In this document: positions 6,152 to 13,405 of the stretch, one piece after another
Position numbering within the stretch: the first letter of the stretch is position 1
How the letters are laid out: each line of letters starts with the position of its first letter
IMG/VR virus record: IMGVR_UViG_3300035670_001353
Coordinates: 1 to 22,005 of that record
Reading direction: 5' to 3' (one strand)
DNA: 22,005 bases
From: a virus
Notes under the pieces: model-generated
Databases searched by the model: none
Seen by the model: only the letters and a program-made list of their open reading frames with translations
Told to the model about the DNA's origin: nothing
Program-made: the position numbers and the translations under genes

Positions 6152-6153
6152 TC
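6109..6153 (-). repeat. Direct repeat copy B: orphan deaminase 5' end upstream of the oxygenase
   Basis: Partner of 5533-5577, in the same orientation, with 531 bases between the copies that consist almost entirely of the oxygenase gene. Forty of 45 bases match. Confidence 0.9.
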
Positions 6154-6387
6154 TTTAATTTGTTCAAATCGCTTTTCTTGAATTGTTTTCTCTTTGTAAA
6201 GTTTTCGTGGATTAGAGCATACTGGACAATCAGGATTACCACAGTCCATTACTGCATGTTTAGCGAACATGTGTGGTTGCTCAACTGGTATATGATTTGC
6301 CTTTGCAATTTTAACTTGCTTGTTTATGTAGGATTTTTTTTGATGAAGTCTTTTGGAATGTTTTTCTTTTTGGTCTTCGCTACTCAT
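6148..6387 (-). CDS. Small basic Cys-rich protein, function unknown
   Basis: This 79-residue protein is Lys/His-rich at the N-terminus and has 'MDCGNPDCPVCSNPRK' (about 47-62), three cysteines spaced C-x4-C-x2-C, with 'TIQEKRF' close to the C-terminus. The 'CGNPDCPVCSNPR...TIQEKRF' layout recalls a small protein seen in many phages and some bacteria, probably a metal-binding knuckle. Only three cysteines are clustered, so a fourth ligand (perhaps His44, 'KHAV') would be needed. ATG 6387 overlaps the deformylase stop by four bases with AAGGAG upstream. Its own stop overlaps the orphan deaminase ATG, showing the ancestral order deformylase - this gene - deaminase. Confidence 0.8.
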   Translation of the reverse strand: MSSEDQKEKHSKRLHQKKSYINKQVKIAKANHIPVEQPHMFAKHAVMDCGNPDCPVCSNPRKLYKEKTIQEKRFEQIKE

Positions 6388-6899
6388 GCCGCTCTCCTTA
6401 CTTTTCTTTGAAGAATCATTCTCTTTCTCAATGCTCTTTGCGTTTCAAAAGAGGATGCTACGGAAGTAAAGACTTTGCCTTCAAGATGATCGTACTCATG
6501 CAATGCTACTCGGGCAGACATACCAATGAAAGTATCTGTGATTGTCTCTCCAGTAAACTCTTTGTATCGAATACGAACATAGTCAGGTCGCTTTACATTT
6601 AGATACAACAAAGGAAAACTCAAACAACCTTCTTTCATGCTCACCATCTTGTCTGATACATCAACAATACGAGGATTGAAAAGTACCAGAGGTCTCTCTG
6701 CACTTGTTCGCATCGCAAAGACACGATACGGATAGCCTACCTGACACGCAGACAGACCAAGACCATCGTGGTTTACCATTGCGTTGTAAAGATTAAGTGC
6801 AAACTTTTCTGGATCGTGTGGAGGACTATCAAAGTCAAAGTTCTCACATTTCTGCAAAAGAAGTGGAGATGTCTCAGGTATCAATTTCATTTCATTCAT
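6384..6899 (-). CDS. def: Peptide deformylase
   Basis: The enzyme removes the formyl group from new polypeptides. All three family motifs are present: GLGLSACQ (46-53), EGCLS (90-94, metal ligand Cys92) and HEYDH (134-138, ligands His134 and His138, catalytic Glu135). The 171-residue length is normal for bacterial enzymes and the C-terminus is Arg/Lys-rich. Several aquatic T4-like phages encode deformylases, thought to maintain turnover of host photosystem or other proteins during infection. ATG 6899 follows GAGGA and overlaps the gp46 stop by four bases, so it is co-translated with the recombination genes. A second in-frame ATG three codons in is possible. Confidence 0.95.
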   Translation of the reverse strand: MNEMKLIPETSPLLLQKCENFDFDSPPHDPEKFALNLYNAMVNHDGLGLSACQVGYPYRVFAMRTSAERPLVLFNPRIVDVSDKMVSMKEGCLSFPLLYLNVKRPDYVRIRYKEFTGETITDTFIGMSARVALHEYDHLEGKVFTSVASSFETQRALRKRMILQRKVRRAA

Positions 6900-8608
6900 C
6901 GTACTATCCTCGAAAAACTGTTCACTTTCTCAAATCGAATTGTATGTGAAAACTTATCTTGAAGTATATCACCCTTGTGTGAGATCACAAAAAGATTTGC
7001 GCCCTCAAGCATATTTAGTATCTTCATCAACTCTTCGGTCCCATTTGAATCTAAAGATGAATCAAAGATTTCATCAAGTATCAACAGATTGGTATTTGAA
7101 GAATTCTTCAACTTAGAGACTGCTCTCCAAGTCAACATCAATGCCATATCAATTCGTTGCTTTTCACCTTCAGAGAATGACGCATAAGTAAAGTCATCCC
7201 GATGTCTTGATTTTATACTTTCCTTGAACGATTCGTCAAGAGTAAAGTTCACAAAAAAGTCAAGAGATGCCAGATACTTGTTTACCAATTTGTTGATGAC
7301 TGGAATGTATTGCTTCACAATCTTCGTTTTGATTCCAGAATCTTTCAACAATGTACCAGCAGTCTCATAGTAGAGTTTTTCTTCGGAAAGAATTTTCATA
7401 TTCTTTTCCAACTCTTTCAACTCATCATTCAATGTGGTAAGTTTTGTCTGCTCTGCTTCAACACTTTCATGCTTACCAGACAATCTTTCAATCTCTGCTT
7501 TGAGTGTATTGATTTGTCTTTGGCACACAAGCATTTCAGATTGTTCAGTAGTCAATAAAGAGTTCTTGGTATCAATCTCTGTCAGTAGTTCACTAATCTT
7601 TTCGGATCTCTCAATCAGTTTATCATACTCATTCTCTAATTGATCAAGTGCCGTTTCAACTTCACCTTTCTTTTTGTTTCGCTCTTCAGTCATGTGATTC
7701 TTAAATTCATCACCAATTGCTTGCTTACATGTAGGACAGTCTGAGTTGTCATGATAAAACTCAATGTCAGTTTCAACTTTGATCAAAGTCTTCTTCAGCG
7801 ATTTGCGAATACCATCATACTTAAGAATCTTGCCTTTGACTTTGTTTTCATCGGCAACTTGTGACCGAAGAGTTTCAATTTCCGTATGCAAAAGATTACA
7901 ATTTGTGTTACTTTTTGCATATGAAAGTTCGCAGTTGGCAATCTCTAGTTTCTGTGCTTCAATCTTTGCGTCATTGTCTTTCTTCAAAGAATCAATGAAC
8001 TGTATCTGATACTGAATTTTTTCTTTCTTTAGATCACATTCGTATTTGGCAGTATTGTATTCTTCTTTGAGTAGACTGTACTTGTCTTTCAGCACACCAT
8101 TCATGCGAGAAAAGATTTCAATGTCAAGCAAGTCTTCAATGATAGCACGGCGATCTGATGAAGACAGTTGCATGAACGGTGTGAATGATGCTGAACCAAG
8201 AACAACAATTTGTGTAAACGATTTGTAGTTAAGTTTGAGAATAAACTTTTCTAGATGTTCTTGGTAGTCACGAACTGCGGCATCTTGTTGTACAAGATTA
8301 CCATCACAATAGATTTCAAATGTACCTGGCTTGATACCACGAATGATCTTGTAGTGTTTATTGCCTGTGTCAAATTCAATCTCAACTACACAATCACGAC
8401 CATTGATCGAATTGATCAACTGTGGTTTGTTGATGTTACGAAATGCTTTTCCAAATAGCACAAAGCACAATGCATCCAGCATTGTGGATTTACCTGATCC
8501 GTTTGAACCGATTACAAGTGTGGTGTTGTTTTGATCAAGTGCAATTTCTGTGAAAGCATTTCCTGTTGAGAGAAAGTTTTTCCAGCGTAGTTTGCGAAAA
8601 ATTATCAT
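6896..8608 (-). CDS. 46: gp46 recombination endonuclease subunit (Rad50/SbcC-like)
   Basis: This ABC-type ATPase pairs with gp47 to resect DNA ends for T4-style recombination-dependent replication and host DNA breakdown. Visible: Walker A GSNGSGKST (34-42), long coiled-coil arms on either side of a zinc hook CPTC (291-294), signature FSEGEKQR (478-485) and Walker B LLILDE (508-513) followed by 'FDSSLD'. At 570 residues it is close to T4 gp46. The start overlaps the gp47 stop by four bases (ATGA), as expected for a stoichiometric complex. Confidence 0.97.
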   Translation of the reverse strand: MIIFRKLRWKNFLSTGNAFTEIALDQNNTTLVIGSNGSGKSTMLDALCFVLFGKAFRNINKPQLINSINGRDCVVEIEFDTGNKHYKIIRGIKPGTFEIYCDGNLVQQDAAVRDYQEHLEKFILKLNYKSFTQIVVLGSASFTPFMQLSSSDRRAIIEDLLDIEIFSRMNGVLKDKYSLLKEEYNTAKYECDLKKEKIQYQIQFIDSLKKDNDAKIEAQKLEIANCELSYAKSNTNCNLLHTEIETLRSQVADENKVKGKILKYDGIRKSLKKTLIKVETDIEFYHDNSDCPTCKQAIGDEFKNHMTEERNKKKGEVETALDQLENEYDKLIERSEKISELLTEIDTKNSLLTTEQSEMLVCQRQINTLKAEIERLSGKHESVEAEQTKLTTLNDELKELEKNMKILSEEKLYYETAGTLLKDSGIKTKIVKQYIPVINKLVNKYLASLDFFVNFTLDESFKESIKSRHRDDFTYASFSEGEKQRIDMALMLTWRAVSKLKNSSNTNLLILDEIFDSSLDSNGTEELMKILNMLEGANLFVISHKGDILQDKFSHTIRFEKVNSFSRIVR

Positions 8609-9678
8609 TCTATATTTTCTTGTGAGAGTGCCTCTACATAAAGTTCACGCATGAGCGTCTTGAGTTTGTTTGTGTCAGAAATATTTAGACTCTGAGTGTC
8701 AATATATTTGGATAACACGGTCATTGTATCTTCTGCTTGATTAATGATCTCATCATCACCTTGTTCTTCCGTTGCAGTAAAGTCTTCAACAATGGTTACA
8801 TCAATTGGTCCTGCTTTGTAAGTTTTGTCTAGCAAATGATCAAACAAATATGGATTTTGCTTGTTAAGAACGACAACTTTTACATATGCATTGGTATACT
8901 TGCTATAGTCAATCTTTAGTAAATCTTCCATCGTAAGATTGGCATCATCATAATTGACTTTGTAGAACATGCGATGCGGATTCTGCACATAGTCAATTTT
9001 TAAATCTTCAGTATCTATGATACCAAATACTTTTGGATCTTTGTAGTCAGACCAAAAGAGTTCGTATGGAGTACCAATGTACGTCACATTGTCATTGTGT
9101 GACCGTGTATGATAATGACCACTATACACATGATTATAATTGGACAAAAACTTATAGTCAAGTCCCTCATGCGATTCTACACCACGCATGAGAGGAAATC
9201 CAGAAAGTTCAAAGTGACCAAGACAAATTGGAGAGGATGATTGTTTTATGAATTCAAAAATCTCTTCTTCGTTCTCTTTGCATATCCACGGTATCATATC
9301 AAACTTGATACCATCAAGTTCTAAAGTACCTGACTTAGACCAGAGATGAATGTTGTCGTAGTCTTTGAGAAGTAGATCAGGAGAATTGACATCAAGACTT
9401 TCACGCCAAAAGATGTCATGATTACCAATCAATGCATGAAGAGTGATTCCTCTTTTTGCACACTCATCGAAAAAATATCTTCGACTTTCTGAAAGAGTAA
9501 AGAAGTTCACATACTTGCGCCGATCAAAGAGATCACCAAGTTGAATGATTGTGCGAACACCTCTCTCTTCTAATGTCGGAAAGAAAGTCTCAGTATAAAA
9601 TTTTTCGTAGTAAGAATGAAATGCTTTGGAATCGTTTCTTATGCCAAAGTGTGTATCACCGAGTAAACAAATTCTCAT
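8605..9678 (-). CDS. 47: gp47 recombination endonuclease subunit (Mre11/SbcD-like)
   Basis: The nuclease partner of gp46. The metallophosphoesterase motifs are in order: GDTHFG (7-12), GDLFDRR (48-54), GNHD (85-88), then 'LGHFELSGF' and 'YSGHYHTRS', supplying the usual His and Asp metal ligands. The 357-residue length fits T4 gp47. It overlaps the 60-residue gene upstream by 23 bases and gp46 downstream by four, so the recombination genes form one translationally coupled unit. Confidence 0.97.
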   Translation of the reverse strand: MRICLLGDTHFGIRNDSKAFHSYYEKFYTETFFPTLEERGVRTIIQLGDLFDRRKYVNFFTLSESRRYFFDECAKRGITLHALIGNHDIFWRESLDVNSPDLLLKDYDNIHLWSKSGTLELDGIKFDMIPWICKENEEEIFEFIKQSSSPICLGHFELSGFPLMRGVESHEGLDYKFLSNYNHVYSGHYHTRSHNDNVTYIGTPYELFWSDYKDPKVFGIIDTEDLKIDYVQNPHRMFYKVNYDDANLTMEDLLKIDYSKYTNAYVKVVVLNKQNPYLFDHLLDKTYKAGPIDVTIVEDFTATEEQGDDEIINQAEDTMTVLSKYIDTQSLNISDTNKLKTLMRELYVEALSQENIE

Positions 9679-9838
9679 GCTTGCCAGAACCTCTACTATT
9701 TCTCAAAGATTTGTCGATTGTATCACGAATTTTAGTAAGATGCAATATAGCGGCTTCTCTTAGTTCGTAGGGAGCCTTCTTGTTATCCACAAGTTTGATC
9801 CAATGTTCAAGTTGGACTGGCATAGGTGTCTGCATCAT
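9656..9838 (-). CDS. Small hypothetical protein between genes 55 and 47
   Basis: A 60-residue frame starting at ATG 9838, with GGAG five bases upstream (inside gene 55), which decides the start. It overlaps gene 55 by 32 bases and gene 47 by 23. The sequence begins 'MMQTPMPVQLEHWIKLVDNK', then a Leu/Ile-rich helix 'ELREAAILHLTKIRDTIDKSL' (split by charge every three to four residues), ending Arg/Lys-rich. It looks like a small helical protein; no family is recognised. The clean ribosome site and coupling on both sides argue that it is real. Confidence 0.7.
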   Translation of the reverse strand: MMQTPMPVQLEHWIKLVDNKKAPYELREAAILHLTKIRDTIDKSLRNSRGSGKHENLFTR

Positions 9839-10409
9839 CTGTCTCCAAAAATGTTTCTAAACTATTTGATTTTTTCTTTTGTGTTTTAGGTTGTTTGACT
9901 ACTTTGTTCTTCTTGTTGGTTTCGAAAGTCTCAATGAAGTCACGAATGAATTCTTCACTATACGAATCATGCAATGCTCCATTCAAATGCGACATGACAA
10001 GATCCTCTCCATTGTTTTCAATCAATGAGTTGATGACTTCATTCTGCATTGATTTGTATTTAATGTATAGATGCTTTTTCTCTTTCTGTATACGACGGAG
10101 AAAAGCGTAGTAGATGATCTGTGTAAAGTACGCAAATGGATTCTGTGATTTCTCTGGATCAAAGTTGTCAATATAGAGTAGACAGTTTTCAACTCCATCC
10201 GAAATCATGTCATCCTTAAATGTGTAGTTTGCAAAGTTTGGCTTTCGTGCCAGATGCGTTGCAATCTTAAAGAGACATGTGCCGATGTAGTTTGGAACAA
10301 GTGGTCGCTCTGCGTTCTTTTCTTTTGCTTCAAGAACTTGTGTGCGGAACTTCTTCATCTCTTCCAGAAACTGCTGGTTGTCTACATAGTGTTTTTGGTT
10401 TTCTTTCAT
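9807..10409 (-). CDS. 55: gp55 late-transcription sigma factor
   Basis: gp55 is the small sigma-like factor that directs host RNA polymerase to TATAAATA late promoters, working with the sliding clamp and gp33. The central 'DGVENCLLYIDNFDPEKSQN' and 'PFAYFTQIIYYAFLRRIQKE' (72-110) is a typical region-2-like core of this family. 'SNSLETFLETDD' near the C-terminus resembles the hydrophobic/acidic clamp-binding tail of T4 gp55 and gp33 (inference). I start at ATG 10409 with GAGGT just upstream, giving 200 residues; an open frame extends to 10445 but includes promoter sequence. Five late promoters in this window are its likely targets. Confidence 0.92.
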   Translation of the reverse strand: MKENQKHYVDNQQFLEEMKKFRTQVLEAKEKNAERPLVPNYIGTCLFKIATHLARKPNFANYTFKDDMISDGVENCLLYIDNFDPEKSQNPFAYFTQIIYYAFLRRIQKEKKHLYIKYKSMQNEVINSLIENNGEDLVMSHLNGALHDSYSEEFIRDFIETFETNKKNKVVKQPKTQKKKSNSLETFLETDDADTYASPT

Positions 10410-10446
10410 TTTTACCTCACTTTTACATTGACTTCGTATTGACAAA

Positions 10447-10474
10447 ATTGTATTATGACTGTGCCTGGGGTCAA
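10447..10474 (-). promoter_or_regulatory. Early/middle sigma70-type promoter before gene 55
   Basis: The minus strand reads TTGACC (10469-10474), 16-base spacer, TACAAT (10447-10452), each 5/6 to consensus. It lies in the 66-base gap between the 128-residue gene and gene 55. Expression of the late sigma factor from a host-type promoter is functionally required, since it must appear before late genes. Confidence 0.7.
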
Positions 10475-10475
10475 G

Positions 10476-10862
10476 TTAATGATAAGTAGCATTATTATTA
10501 GAACTGTGTTTTGCTAACATATCAACTAATGCTTCAAGTTCGTCTGAGAGATCATCAATCTCATCTCTCTCTTCCGACTCGGAATCTTTTACATCATATT
10601 TGTTGTACACTTCCATATAAGACTCTCTGAAATCATTGTTTGGTTCTGCTACAGAAACAATGCTTTGTTTAAAGACTCTTACTGGTAAAGAAAAATCTAC
10701 AGTAGGATCCCACTTGACTAACATGACATTGAAAGAATCTTTGCCTACTGGAGCAACAAGAATTTTAATTGGCTTCTCAATGTCAACATACGTCTTTGTC
10801 TCTTCTGAGATTGATCCTATGATTGTTTCACCTGTCAATAGTTTAAGTACTTTACAATACAT
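10476..10862 (-). CDS. Hypothetical protein with LSm-like N-terminus and acidic tail
   Basis: This 128-residue protein starts at ATG 10862 with AAGGAG seven bases upstream. The N-terminal half, 'MYCKVLKLLTGETIIGSISE' then 'YVDIEKPIKI' and 'SFNVMLVKWDPTVDFSLPVR', has the alternating pattern of a small five-strand beta-barrel resembling LSm/Hfq-like proteins ('LLTGE.I.G.' is the Sm1-like strand pair). From about residue 88 the protein is strongly acidic (ESEERDEIDDLSDELE) and ends Asn/His-rich. It lies two bases before the uvsW stop. LSm homology is a pattern impression only; the function is unknown. Confidence 0.8.
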   Translation of the reverse strand: MYCKVLKLLTGETIIGSISEETKTYVDIEKPIKILVAPVGKDSFNVMLVKWDPTVDFSLPVRVFKQSIVSVAEPNNDFRESYMEVYNKYDVKDSESEERDEIDDLSDELEALVDMLAKHSSNNNATYH

Positions 10863-10864
10863 GA

Positions 10865-12349
10865 CTACTCCTTAAGATTAATGGTATATATTTTATACTC
10901 AAACTTTTCATCATTGTAGATTTTCATTCTCTCTAAAAAGTGATCAAGCGTAAAATTCTTTCTGCTCTTATAAGTCAAATCATCCGCAATGTCATATAGT
11001 GTTGCAGAATCTTTGTTCTCCCCAAGTCTCAAGCCACGCCCAATAGACTGTAGAGTGCGAATCTTAGATTTAGAAGGAGAAGCAAAAATAATATTATGCA
11101 ACTTACGAATGTTAATTCCTGTACTAAAGGTTCCGTACGATGCCACAATGATTGCGTTGTTTTCTTCTTCAGTAATTCTTCGTACTTCTTCTCTTTCATC
11201 GACACCTACTCCGCCGTGAATGAAAAAGACAGGTCGATCTTCACACTTAGCCCATATCATATCATACAGTATTTGCCCGTGCTTTTCAACAAATTGATAC
11301 AATAAAAGTGTATTACCTTCTAAACTTAATGTGAGATTTCGTATAAACTTATTTCGTGAAACGCTTCTTACAATATAGTCAATCTCATCTTGGTACTTAT
11401 GATTCTTGTTTGCCTTGCAAATGCTTTCATCATGTTTCAGTATGAGTGCCTTAATTTTCAACTCAGCAAGATTGCTTTTGTCCATCAACTCTTTTGTTGT
11501 GGTCACTTGCTTAACTGCACCAAACAATCCTTCAAGCACTAACTTATGTGTCTGTGTTCCATCTAATGTACCAGTCAATCCAAATCGATACTTGCAGTCT
11601 GTTAAATTTGAAAGAATGGTTGTCAAAGACTTTGCTTTGAATAGATGTGCTTCGTCTCCGATGACCAAATCAAACTGTGAGAACCAATCTTTTGGCATCT
11701 TGTAAATTGATTGCCATGTCGAAATCACAATCTGTGATTTTGTGTTCTTATCAGCACCTGCCATGATTTGATGAATGTATTTATCACTCTCAAAACCATA
11801 GTCTTCGAAATCTTTGTACAACTGTGCAACAAGTGAGATTGTAGGAACAACAATAAGTGTCTTTACATTGTACCATCGTGTCAACATGTAAATAATAAGC
11901 GACTTGCCTGATGCAGTTGGCGAAAGCAACAATGCACGATTGTTTCTTACACAATGAGTAAATGCTTTGTATTGATAATCTCTCGGTTCAAATGGTATGC
12001 CAAGTGTATCTGCGAAATCTTTTGCTTCATCTAATGATAGATTCTCAGTAGAAGAAAGTTCATCATCGATTTCTAATGTGTAGTTTCTTTCATTGCAGAA
12101 TGTTTGTAGATAACCAAGTAGACCAATGTAGAGTGAATGATTCTGTCGATTGAACAAACGAATCTTTCCATCCCAAATCTTATTACGAAACGCAGGCATG
12201 AACTTGTACCCAGGAACAAAGAATGTAAAGTATTCATTGAGTTCCATACCAATACCAGATTCACACTCACATCGTAAGTAAACCTCGTTTATCTTTTTAA
12301 CAATTATACTATTGGACACCTTGAGTAAACTTTCTCCAGTCGATTGCAT
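10865..12349 (-). CDS. uvsW: UvsW DNA/RNA-DNA helicase
   Basis: T4 UvsW is a superfamily 2 helicase that unwinds R-loops and branch-migrates recombination intermediates, switching replication from origin to recombination mode. The N-terminal domain (about residues 12-95, 'PGYKFMPAFRNKIWDGKIRL') matches T4 UvsW's small DNA-binding domain. Helicase motifs follow: Q-motif/RDYQ (123-126), Walker A SPTASGKS (143-150), DEAH (232-235), 'GLTGTLDG', and motif VI 'QSIGRGLRLG'. At 494 residues it fits T4 UvsW. ATG 12349 overlaps the end of uvsY; it lacks a clear Shine-Dalgarno, and GTG 12319 (after GGAG) is an alternative start that would remove ten residues. Confidence 0.95.
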   Translation of the reverse strand: MQSTGESLLKVSNSIIVKKINEVYLRCECESGIGMELNEYFTFFVPGYKFMPAFRNKIWDGKIRLFNRQNHSLYIGLLGYLQTFCNERNYTLEIDDELSSTENLSLDEAKDFADTLGIPFEPRDYQYKAFTHCVRNNRALLLSPTASGKSLIIYMLTRWYNVKTLIVVPTISLVAQLYKDFEDYGFESDKYIHQIMAGADKNTKSQIVISTWQSIYKMPKDWFSQFDLVIGDEAHLFKAKSLTTILSNLTDCKYRFGLTGTLDGTQTHKLVLEGLFGAVKQVTTTKELMDKSNLAELKIKALILKHDESICKANKNHKYQDEIDYIVRSVSRNKFIRNLTLSLEGNTLLLYQFVEKHGQILYDMIWAKCEDRPVFFIHGGVGVDEREEVRRITEEENNAIIVASYGTFSTGINIRKLHNIIFASPSKSKIRTLQSIGRGLRLGENKDSATLYDIADDLTYKSRKNFTLDHFLERMKIYNDEKFEYKIYTINLKE

Positions 12350-12746
12350 TCTTTATTTGAAAGTTGCGCTGATTGATATTCTTGAGTACTTCTTCGATGA
12401 AAGATATTTTTTCTTTTTGATTGACAATACGAACATTGTTCATTATAATGTCCTTGTCCGAATCAAGATACATATCGATTTCATTCTTCATTAACTTCTT
12501 TACGAATGGATCCCAGTTGAGTTCATCTAACTCTTCTTGCGACATGCGACCATTGTAGTATTCATACTTCTTCAAAGAAAGGTCTTTCGATTGAAACTCA
12601 AGTGCTTTGAGTTTACGCCTTTCTTCGAAATATAATTTCAGATACTTACTATGTAGTTCTGGGATTTTAAGCGATTCATTCCCAAGTTCGGTTGTATCAA
12701 CTGACGCATCTTTGCGCCACTCTTCCATCAATTGATCTAATGTCAT
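12309..12746 (-). CDS. uvsY: UvsY recombination mediator
   Basis: UvsY loads the UvsX recombinase on gp32-coated single-stranded DNA. The 145-residue protein resembles T4 UvsY (137 residues) along its length: 'MTLDQLMEEWRKDASVDTTEL' at the start parallels the T4 'LEDLQEELKKDVFIDSTKL' segment, followed by 'LHSKYLKLYFEERRKLKALE' and 'KKYEYYNGRMSQEEL' (T4 has 'LDYYSGRG'), and a C-terminal 'RNFQIKNAIDWRKFTQG'. The start has GAGGA seven bases upstream and a sigma70-type promoter precedes it. It overlaps uvsW by 41 bases. Its position next to uvsW and gene 3 supports the call. Confidence 0.93.
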   Translation of the reverse strand: MTLDQLMEEWRKDASVDTTELGNESLKIPELHSKYLKLYFEERRKLKALEFQSKDLSLKKYEYYNGRMSQEELDELNWDPFVKKLMKNEIDMYLDSDKDIIMNNVRIVNQKEKISFIEEVLKNINQRNFQIKNAIDWRKFTQGVQ

Positions 12747-12775
12747 TACTCATCCTCACAAAATTATTTTCTATC

Positions 12776-12804
12776 ATTCTATCAAACTGGAAGGTAAAAG
12801 TCAA
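12776..12804 (-). promoter_or_regulatory. Early-type promoter before uvsY
   Basis: The minus strand reads TTGACT (12799-12804), 17-base spacer, TAGAAT (12776-12781); each box is 5/6 to consensus. The -35 overlaps the stop codon of gene 3. It marks the border between the late structural genes and the recombination block. Confidence 0.75.
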
Positions 12805-13319
12805 GTAACTTCCGATACTGTGTAGTAAGTATATGAGAACGTAACAGAGGATGAAAGAAAGTCTTGCGATTCAATCGATGAAAAATTGATTTCTCCAAGA
12901 TCGATTGGAAAGACATCAACAAAAGATACTTTCCAGTTTGGGTTGTTTGAGTTCGTTTTAATAATTAATGTAGCATCGGATGTAATGTGATTTGTGGCAC
13001 CAGGTTCTCCAATGAGAGTTCCACGCTTATTGTTTGTTTCTGGATTTGCAAGTTGGATCATCCAATTATAAATTTCATACCACGACTGCATCTCTTCATC
13101 AATCATGAATGTTAGCGTCAACTGTGAGAAGGTCATAATGTTTCCTGGAATCTGAACAGGAGCCGCTGGTGTTTGTATAGTGACTGGTGAAAGAGATAGC
13201 GTAGGAAGATTCACACTCTGCACTAAGAATGTGAAATTAGGAATTCGATTGAGTACGAATTCAAATTTGTTGTTTGAAAGAAAACTTTTGTTGACTGGGT
13301 AAGTTGTAAGAGTAGCCAT
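12801..13319 (-). CDS. 3: gp3 tail completion and sheath stabiliser
   Basis: T4 gp3 caps the head-proximal end of the tail tube and fixes tail length. This 172-residue protein (T4: 176) shares its distinctive segments: 'LTLTFMIDEEMQSWYEIYNWM' split around the conserved 'DEE-x-x-SW-x-x-x-Y-x-WM' (T4 'IVDEELKSWIGMYEWM'), and a C-terminal 'DLGEINFSS' plus 'VTFSYTYYTV' (T4 'DLSEVEFS' and 'IPYTYFQV'). Start ATG 13319 has AGGAG six bases upstream; an open frame reaches 13352 but crosses the late promoter. Gene 3 between 23 and uvsY is the order of many aquatic T4-like phages, not of T4. gp19 tail tube protein was considered; the motif spacing favours gp3. Confidence 0.85.
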   Translation of the reverse strand: MATLTTYPVNKSFLSNNKFEFVLNRIPNFTFLVQSVNLPTLSLSPVTIQTPAAPVQIPGNIMTFSQLTLTFMIDEEMQSWYEIYNWMIQLANPETNNKRGTLIGEPGATNHITSDATLIIKTNSNNPNWKVSFVDVFPIDLGEINFSSIESQDFLSSSVTFSYTYYTVSEVT

Positions 13320-13339
13320 AGTATCTCCTAATGATGTAC

Positions 13340-13347
13340 TATTTATA
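13340..13347 (-). promoter_or_regulatory. T4-type late promoter before gene 3
   Basis: An exact TATAAATA on the minus strand, 20 bases before ATG 13319 and just past the gene 23 terminator. Such octamers are recognised by gp55-programmed RNA polymerase. Confidence 0.88.
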
Positions 13348-13350
13348 AGC

Positions 13351-13380
13351 AAAAAAAAGAGGCTCCGAAGAGCCTCTTTT
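13351..13380 (-). terminator. Rho-independent terminator after the major capsid gene
   Basis: GAGGCTC and GAGCCTC form a 7-bp stem with a 4-base loop (13366-13369), extended by four A-T pairs. On the minus strand it is followed by eight T residues. It lies 25 bases past the gene 23 stop and keeps the very strong capsid transcription out of gene 3. The flanking A and T tracts would let it work in both directions. Confidence 0.92.
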
Positions 13381-13405
13381 AAAACCGATCTGAGTCGGCT
13401 TAATC

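Noticed and set aside
12801-13319. gp19 tail tube protein as the identity of the gene after 23
   Set aside because: The conserved 'DEE..SW...Y.WM' segment, C-terminal pattern and position between 23 and uvsY fit gp3 better than gp19.
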